Positions 8,001 to 10,396 of a stretch of 10,396 nucleotides of DNA are shown here, piece after piece. The notes under the pieces were generated by a model. That model was not told the origin of the DNA. It ran no database searches and worked only from the letters and a program-made list of their open reading frames with translations. Origin of the DNA: Candidatus Sulfotelmatobacter sp. (GTDB lineage Bacteria; Acidobacteriota; Terriglobia; Terriglobales; Acidobacteriaceae); NCBI GenBank assembly GCA_030049565.1, contig JASIKQ010000542.1, positions 1 through 10,396 of the forward strand, written 5' to 3'. The position numbers and the translations under genes are program-made. The first letter of the stretch is position 1. Each line of letters opens with the position of its first letter.

Positions 8001-8320
8001 GGCGCGACGGCGTTGCCACCGGCGGTGAGGAATGCAGGCCAGGTGATAATCAGAACGCCCTGAGCGGGGCTGCCGTTAGCCGTGTAGACGGTGTCGACTA
8101 CACTGGTGAGCGTGGGTCCGCTTTGAGGGGGCGGGGCGGTCGCGGCTGGAATCGCGGCTGGGGCGCGCGGTTCGGGAGCTCGGGAGGCGGCCGCATTTGC
8201 GGGTTTAGCAGAGGGATTTTCTGCGCGCGCTGAGCGGACGGCGATCGACACCGGCAATATTATGGCTGCGAGCAGCAGGCAATAAAAAAGCCGCCCCGCC
8301 GGGCGGCAATGCTGAAACAT
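5081..8320 (-). CDS. Exported tail-fibre-like protein with beta-helix domain
   Basis: This is a 1079-residue protein. Residues 1-33 are a Sec signal peptide: basic N-terminus, hydrophobic core LFYCLLLAAIILPVSIAV, and an ARA motif before the likely cut at A33/E34. Next come an Ala/Pro-rich linker (34-68) and a beta domain (69-157) containing DTVYTANGSPAQGVLIITWP and APNAGATPAGVYYTVVYQL. Tail-fibre repeats follow at about 179-285: MQYVNTQLATKAND, ITGVKTF, SYVDNSVAAVG, YLPTAGGTMTGPLTLSG and QYVDLSVATKA, the type that mediates trimerisation. CLLGNGTWG is at about 305-312. Residues about 500-790 look like a pectate-lyase-type beta-helix with several Cys residues. The C-terminus ends RRVQLTLFFFSEVTLL. 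GGAGGAA just before the ATG supports the start. It heads the tail block and is ATGA-coupled to the tube-like gene. I recall this architecture as widespread in Terriglobia. Cell-surface adhesion or polysaccharide binding is an inference; no lyase active site is identified. Confidence 0.85.
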   Translation of the reverse strand: MFQHCRPAGRLFYCLLLAAIILPVSIAVRSARAENPSAKPANAAASRAPEPRAPAAIPAATAPPPQSGPTLTSVVDTVYTANGSPAQGVLIITWPAFLTAGGNAVAPGDLQVTLGTNGALNVALAPNAGATPAGVYYTVVYQLQPSEVRTEYWVVPTTSPATLAQVRTTPGSGAASQPVSMQYVNTQLATKANDNSVVHLANAETITGVKTFTVPPNVPAPVNTNDVANKSYVDNSVAAVGAGNYLPTAGGTMTGPLTLSGSPTAPLQAAPKQYVDLSVATKANLISGLVPTNELGTGTPSALNCLLGNGTWGACGSSANATEIQSVPVASTAPSNGQVLAYSSTAAQYLPSTLPGGTGGVSLSPSSSQNIVQPLGTQFSTNNLANIRYVISTWNWLQSPSDSLSTPGSHTIHLSPCPLGIDTNSPANYYVYAVYIAGTGIPEATPVTGGSCAPGATTGTITVTTSYAHGSGYTVGSASSGIQEAWNDGWSSDVQQESSPYVKLASNTVYNVYSSVYLRSRGAVFDGAGSMVNCYTRSRCFYIGTTQATPAVNDHKIYGLTLVPQLNVDGVQVSSVSASSGTYTLTTATNHPFVVGDTVDCEYHSQTAEQHWTSLVQSVPNGTTFTVQFGSTTFSAGAATFGFCALLNAGIEDNSDHVSLQDFNIVGAVGTFTYGIVNDNDQQFIIERAGNRATSTILTTANFPIGSFLYQRSDQGNAGITYIHNTELTNVNCATAGGNGFVFTDSVCQGFPTFGVRYFGGYQPATIENVYQESTGTSINPLYGSLAAQAGYVLGGGSGTKILGTFPTQGYSPVFSTGGGTAAERTYFVVPRSSTQGYGPVLFIGSAEPSSSSVSIPLTWPSVELQGVGTLTFDVLVTTGLSAIAPNGTAAYAIATNIPGSCGADGMCSFTDTQAAPGSYTVTPQQFIPTFWFWPVGIAINNSVIFADELGTNFSAVASQGTLGVSIVADQCQSAGPPQQRTPIWMSCTASATAGGSGSVATVLQEQDYTQSPPADLGTTVFWNQPIFGVATTGGVEDNTASYQSRAVRRAMYEQAYQDGRVERRVQLTLFFFSEVTLL
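8284..8307 (-). terminator. Terminator-shaped hairpin inside the signal-peptide codons
   Basis: On the minus strand, GCCGCCC and GGGCGGC form a 7-bp all-GC stem with a GGCG loop, directly followed by six T residues (plus-strand coordinates 8290-8307 for the stem, 8284-8289 for the A-run). This is the shape of a Rho-independent terminator. It lies in codons 5-13 of the tail-fibre-like gene, 13 bases after the start codon. A transcript entering the gene might stop here unless translation keeps pace, so it could act as an attenuator. It may equally be a chance product of the CRPAGRLF codons. Function is untested. Confidence 0.5.
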
Positions 8321-8322
8321 AC

Positions 8323-8329
8323 TTCCTCC
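8323..8329 (-). promoter_or_regulatory. Shine-Dalgarno site of the tail-fibre-like gene
   Basis: On the minus strand, GGAGGAA ends three bases before the ATG at 8320. This strong site favours the start that includes the whole signal peptide and the hairpin-forming codons. Confidence 0.75.
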
Positions 8330-8366
8330 GTCAAAATGTGGTCGGGCTCAGTGCGAGTGCGAGGCT

Positions 8367-8383
8367 GCGGAGCTGCGCTCCGC
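8367..8383. repeat. Inverted repeat, 7-bp arms
   Basis: GCGGAGC (8367-8373) and GCTCCGC (8377-8383) pair across a TGC loop, in the probable untranslated leader of the tail-fibre-like gene. No T-run follows on either strand. The minus-strand leader might also carry a TAGAAT (-10-like) hexamer at 8413-8418, but without a recognisable -35. Confidence 0.5.
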
Positions 8384-8433
8384 TGAAAGCGTCCCTCAGC
8401 TGTTAAAGCCGCATTCTATTTTGCCGAACTAAC

Positions 8434-8454
8434 GGCGCGGCTGGAAGCCGCGCC
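8434..8454. repeat. Palindromic element, 9-bp arms
   Basis: GGCGCGGCT (8434-8442) pairs with AGCCGCGCC (8446-8454) across GGA. It matches the GGCT...AGCC core of the hairpins at 276-295 and 357-376 and lies 32 bases beyond the phosphatase stop. The run of A residues nearby is on the wrong side for a minus-strand terminator. Confidence 0.65.
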
Positions 8455-8485
8455 CCTTCAAAAAACACGCCCGCCATTGAAGAAA

Positions 8486-8947
8486 TCAGCGGGGAGTCAT
8501 TTCGGTTTGGGCGCGGGCCTTCAAGAATCTTTCCACGCTCTGCACGTAGACTTCGGCAAAGTCGGCGGCCGGGCGCCGGCTCTCGATCAGATCCATGGCG
8601 TCGTCGAGGTTCCAGCCCAGTACTCCCAAAAGAGCCAGGGTCATCATGGGAGCGCGGTGAACTCCGGCGGCGCAGTGAACGAACAATCTCGACTGGTCCT
8701 GGTCGAACGCGGACAGGGCAAACTCTACGCCGCGCTCGAATACTTCGCGGGGCTTGGGCTCGAAATCATCGTCGACCGGGTTCCAGCAGACCGCGATGCC
8801 ATGGGGTTGGGCGAGCGGGGTATCGTCGAACTCCATCTGCATGTCGATGATGTGGGTGATGCCGGCGCGCGCAACCGCGGCCATGTTCTCCGCATTCCAG
8901 ATTCCGCCGCCGATCGCGATGCGGTCGGTCACCCATGTCATATCCAT
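8486..8947 (-). CDS. Dual-specificity-type protein phosphatase
   Basis: This is a compact 153-residue cytoplasmic protein of the cysteine-dependent protein tyrosine/dual-specificity phosphatase superfamily. The P-loop HCAAGVHRAP (C92 nucleophile, R98) fits the CX5R signature. The preceding PVDDDFEPK (D59-D61) supplies the expected general-acid Asp. The N-terminal TDRIAIGGGIW and ITHIIDMQMEF are the usual first strands of small DSP domains, and GWNLDDAMDLIESRRP is the typical helix after the P-loop. Length equals a minimal DSP domain. ATG at 8947 is used; a second ATG two codons later is possible. A weak GAGGA lies about 12 bases upstream. The gene is 31 bases downstream of the small hypothetical gene and probably co-transcribed with it. 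Substrate (phosphoprotein, phosphoinositide or RNA) cannot be told from sequence. Confidence 0.85.
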   Translation of the reverse strand: MDMTWVTDRIAIGGGIWNAENMAAVARAGITHIIDMQMEFDDTPLAQPHGIAVCWNPVDDDFEPKPREVFERGVEFALSAFDQDQSRLFVHCAAGVHRAPMMTLALLGVLGWNLDDAMDLIESRRPAADFAEVYVQSVERFLKARAQTEMTPR

Positions 8948-8978
8948 CCGATCTTGCGTCCTCGAGTGCGGAGTGTAT

Positions 8979-9377
8979 TTATTTTACGGTATCTTCGGCA
9001 CGAGCAGGCTGGGGCACCGATGCTTCCGCGGCCGATGGCGAGGGCACGTCCTCCCATGGCACCGGTTCCGTGGGCAGGCCCAAATGCTTGAGCAGGGCCG
9101 CGGCGAGCGATCCTTCTTCGATCTGGTCATTGCCGTCGTCGGGAACGGGATAAATGCCGGCCAGTTCGAGGAGATATCTGGCGGACATGACTTTTCCCTG
9201 CTTGGCCGCGTCGACAAGGCCGTTGGCAATTTCGGCGATGGATTTCCCAGCGATGTGGTTGAAGCTCTTGCGAACCTGCGCCAGGGTGACGGGCTTGAGA
9301 TCCCTGGGAGGGTCGGTGGTTCGGGTGTTTTCTGTACGTCCGTTAGGCGGATGGTTTTCCTGCTTGTTTGACTGCAT
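8979..9377 (-). CDS. Small conserved-looking protein, function unknown
   Basis: This is a 132-residue protein that I do not recognise with certainty. Residues 1-28 are polar and probably disordered (MQSNKQENHPPNGRT...). Residues about 29-75 form a helical core: VTLAQVRKSFNHIAGKSIAEI, then ANGLVDAAKQGKV, then MSARYLLELAG. A second short helix with LAAALLKHLGL lies at about 91-101, and the tail is Pro/Ser/Ala-rich and acidic. The core pattern 'A-L/I-x-x-A-K-x-G-x-x-x-A-x-x-L-L-x-L-A' recalls the C-terminal helices of some phage small terminase-like or DNA-packaging proteins, but this is only a resemblance. No convincing Shine-Dalgarno precedes the ATG, so the start is uncertain, but no other Met occurs before residue 64. 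It lies just upstream of the phosphatase gene. A longer overlapping frame (8984-9556) on the same strand is Pro/Arg/Ser-rich and is rejected. Confidence 0.65.
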   Translation of the reverse strand: MQSNKQENHPPNGRTENTRTTDPPRDLKPVTLAQVRKSFNHIAGKSIAEIANGLVDAAKQGKVMSARYLLELAGIYPVPDDGNDQIEEGSLAAALLKHLGLPTEPVPWEDVPSPSAAEASVPQPARAEDTVK

Positions 9378-9512
9378 GCTGGAGAGTTGGTTTTGGTGCG
9401 CGCTTGAGAGTTCACCTCAGCGGCTAAAGCCGCATCAAAGGGCGATGCCAATCGGCACGGCTGAGGTGCCCTCCCCTTGCCGGGAGATGCCAGACATCGG
9501 CTGTAACAAATG

Positions 9513-9537
9513 AAAAGGCGCACCGTTGAGGTGCGCC
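9513..9537 (-). terminator. Hairpin with short T-run downstream of the sigma-like gene
   Basis: On the minus strand, GGCGCACC-TCAAC-GGTGCGCC forms a perfect 8-bp stem followed by TTTT. It lies about 165 bases past the stop of the sigma-like gene and 136 bases before the next start, so it could end that transcript. The T-run is short, and the hairpin also lies downstream of the TATAAT at 9570-9575, so attenuation of the next gene is an alternative. Confidence 0.5.
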
Positions 9538-9569
9538 GGAATGGCCTTTGTCTCAAGCCTTATTTTTTT

Positions 9570-9575
9570 ATTATA
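9570..9575 (-). promoter_or_regulatory. Candidate -10 element (TATAAT) upstream of the small protein/phosphatase pair
   Basis: A perfect TATAAT on the minus strand sits in the AT-rich part of the spacer and is followed by an A-rich run. No good TTGACA-like -35 is found 16-18 bases upstream, so promoter identity is uncertain. Transcription from here would run through the hairpin at 9517-9537 before reaching the gene starting at 9377. Confidence 0.35.
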
Positions 9576-9701
9576 TCAACTCCAGACCCCAAATTGTGAC
9601 ATGCGGGCGAGAATTTTTGTCGCCACATTTTCAATCACTTGAGTCAAAAATTGATTTGAGCGCCTCTTGACAGCATTTTTTTGAGGATTAAGTTCATGGG
9701 C

Positions 9702-10361
9702 TCACTGCACACCGCCGTCGGTTCGCGGAAACGGGATGAGCAGCTCGGCCTTGAGGAAGGCGTTGCTTAACTCGTCGAGCACCATCGGCACGCGGCGTTC
9801 CAGCGTTCTGCGGGTGCAGTGAAGGAGCCGGGCGGCGGCTTCGTGGCTGTGCTCCTGCAAGATGACGCGGGCGACGATCTGGCGATCGAAATCGTCGAGC
9901 CGATCGAGGCAGCGCTCGACGTCGAAGAGGAAGATCACGCGTGATTCGAATGTGACCGAGGTGTAGGAGGTGATGCGCGAACGAAACAGTTCGCGGCCCA
10001 GCAGCGACGGTACGCGGCCCGCCTCCAGAGACCAGCGCATGTAGCGCCGCAGCAGGCCGACGGTTTTTCTGCGGTAGAGCCAGAGATCGGGGTCGCGATC
10101 CGCCTGGTTCTGCGATCTGGCTGCGGGTTGCTTTGCCGGTGCAATCGTCCGCGCGGGAAAATTGTGTGCGGGCAGAGCTTTCCACGAGGGGCGGCCTGGC
10201 TGCCTGGGTGGCTTGCGAGCAGCTTCTGGAAGCGGCTGGGCTGCAAGTGACTGGGCTTCGATATTCGGGTCAGCTGGAAGCGGCTGGTCTGCGATATGCG
10301 GGTTAGCTAGCGGATTGGGATTGGCTTCTTCGGCGGCGATCCAGTCGATGAAGTGACTCAT
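9702..10361 (-). CDS. Sigma-70 region 4-like DNA-binding regulator
   Basis: This is a 219-residue protein in two parts. Residues 1-90 are low-complexity and rich in Pro, Ala and Gln, with an imperfect repeat (ADQPLPADPN and AAQPLPEAA) and a basic stretch, and are probably disordered. Residues about 91-205 are folded. A basic helix RRKTVGLLRRYMRWS and RVPSLLGRELFRSRITSY lead into VTFESRVIFLFDVERCLDRLDDFD. A helix-turn-helix of the sigma region 4 type follows (about 158-200): QIVARVILQEHSHEAAARLL, then CTRRTLERRVPMVLDEL. There is no region 2, so it is not a complete sigma factor; it resembles the sigma-like late regulators of phages and a family I recall from Terriglobia. ATG at 10361 has GGGAGGTG about five bases upstream and overlaps the preceding frame's stop as ATGA. 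The likely role is transcription control, with targets unknown. Confidence 0.7.
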   Translation of the reverse strand: MSHFIDWIAAEEANPNPLANPHIADQPLPADPNIEAQSLAAQPLPEAARKPPRQPGRPSWKALPAHNFPARTIAPAKQPAARSQNQADRDPDLWLYRRKTVGLLRRYMRWSLEAGRVPSLLGRELFRSRITSYTSVTFESRVIFLFDVERCLDRLDDFDRQIVARVILQEHSHEAAARLLHCTRRTLERRVPMVLDELSNAFLKAELLIPFPRTDGGVQ

Positions 10362-10396
10362 GCCACACCTCCCGCGGCTTCGAGATCGCCGCCGTT
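10358..10396 (-). CDS. C-terminal end of an upstream gene (runs off right edge)
   Basis: A minus-strand frame entering from the window edge encodes 12 residues ending GGDLEAAGGVA and stops at TGA (10358-10360). That TGA overlaps the ATG of the sigma-like gene as ATGA, the usual sign of translational coupling. The fragment is far too short to identify. It is listed because of the coupling and because no other explanation of the edge is needed. Confidence 0.4.
   Translation of the reverse strand, partial: NGGDLEAAGGVA

Larger units (their letters stand above)
9378..9701. other. Non-coding spacer, partly AT-rich, with hairpins and promoter-like sites
   Basis: These 324 bases hold no gene. The part near the small hypothetical gene has GC-rich inverted repeats: GCGGCT/AGCCGC at 9420-9433, GGCAC/GTGCC at 9454-9470, and GGCGCACC/GGTGCGCC at 9517-9537. 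From about 9550 to 9695 the DNA becomes much richer in A+T than anywhere else in the window. This part includes a perfect TATAAT on the minus strand, a TTGACA on the plus strand (9667-9672), an inverted repeat GGCGA/TCGCC at about 9608-9624 and an odd-centred TTGA-G-TCAA at 9639-9647. This is the best candidate control region in the window. Confidence 0.6.

Noticed and set aside
8984..9556. Longer minus-strand frame overlapping the small helical protein gene
   Set aside because: The product is almost only Pro, Ser, Arg and Thr, as expected of an off-frame reading of GC-rich DNA, and it runs through a hairpin-rich spacer. The 132-residue frame has balanced helical content.
9667..9769. TTGACA followed by a 24-codon plus-strand frame starting at 9696
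   Set aside because: No -10 hexamer at proper spacing is found, the frame is mostly antisense to the end of the sigma-like gene, and the peptide has no recognisable features.

Overview
The window looks like chromosomal DNA of an Acidobacteriota member, most likely class Terriglobia. The clues are high GC content, intergenic hairpins built around a GGCT(A/G)AAGCC core, and protein families that I recall as typical of that class: a tail-fibre-like exported protein carrying the YLPTAGGTMTGPLTL repeat, and a sigma-region-4-like regulator. This taxonomic call comes from recall of sequence style, not from a search.

Almost all genes lie on the minus strand, so the region reads from right to left. 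At the right edge, the last 12 codons of an unknown gene overlap (ATGA) the start of a sigma-70 region 4-like DNA-binding protein (9702-10361). An AT-rich spacer with hairpins follows, then a small unrecognised protein (8979-9377) and, 31 bases further on, a compact dual-specificity-type protein phosphatase (8486-8947). After a second spacer comes a phage-tail-like block: a 1079-residue tail-fibre/beta-helix protein with an N-terminal Sec signal peptide (5081-8320), a tail-tube-like protein coupled to it by an ATGA overlap (3978-5084), a large tail-hub-like protein with an apparent lectin-like insertion and a C-terminal FN3-like domain (466-2820), and the start of a small XhlA-like protein that runs off the left edge (1-122).

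The one plus-strand gene is a CPBP-family membrane protease (3130-3981). It sits between the tube-like and hub-like genes, and its stop codon is interlocked with the stop of the tube-like gene in a single CTAG palindrome. It looks like cargo in an otherwise one-directional tail gene block.

No capsid, portal, large terminase, tape-measure, integrase or lysin gene is visible. The window therefore shows either part of a prophage or, more interestingly, a domesticated tail-like apparatus whose fibre is predicted to be exported through Sec. The most unusual local features are that signal peptide, a terminator-shaped hairpin inside its first codons, the CPBP cargo, and an 81-base tandem duplication of a palindrome-rich repeat upstream of the XhlA-like gene.
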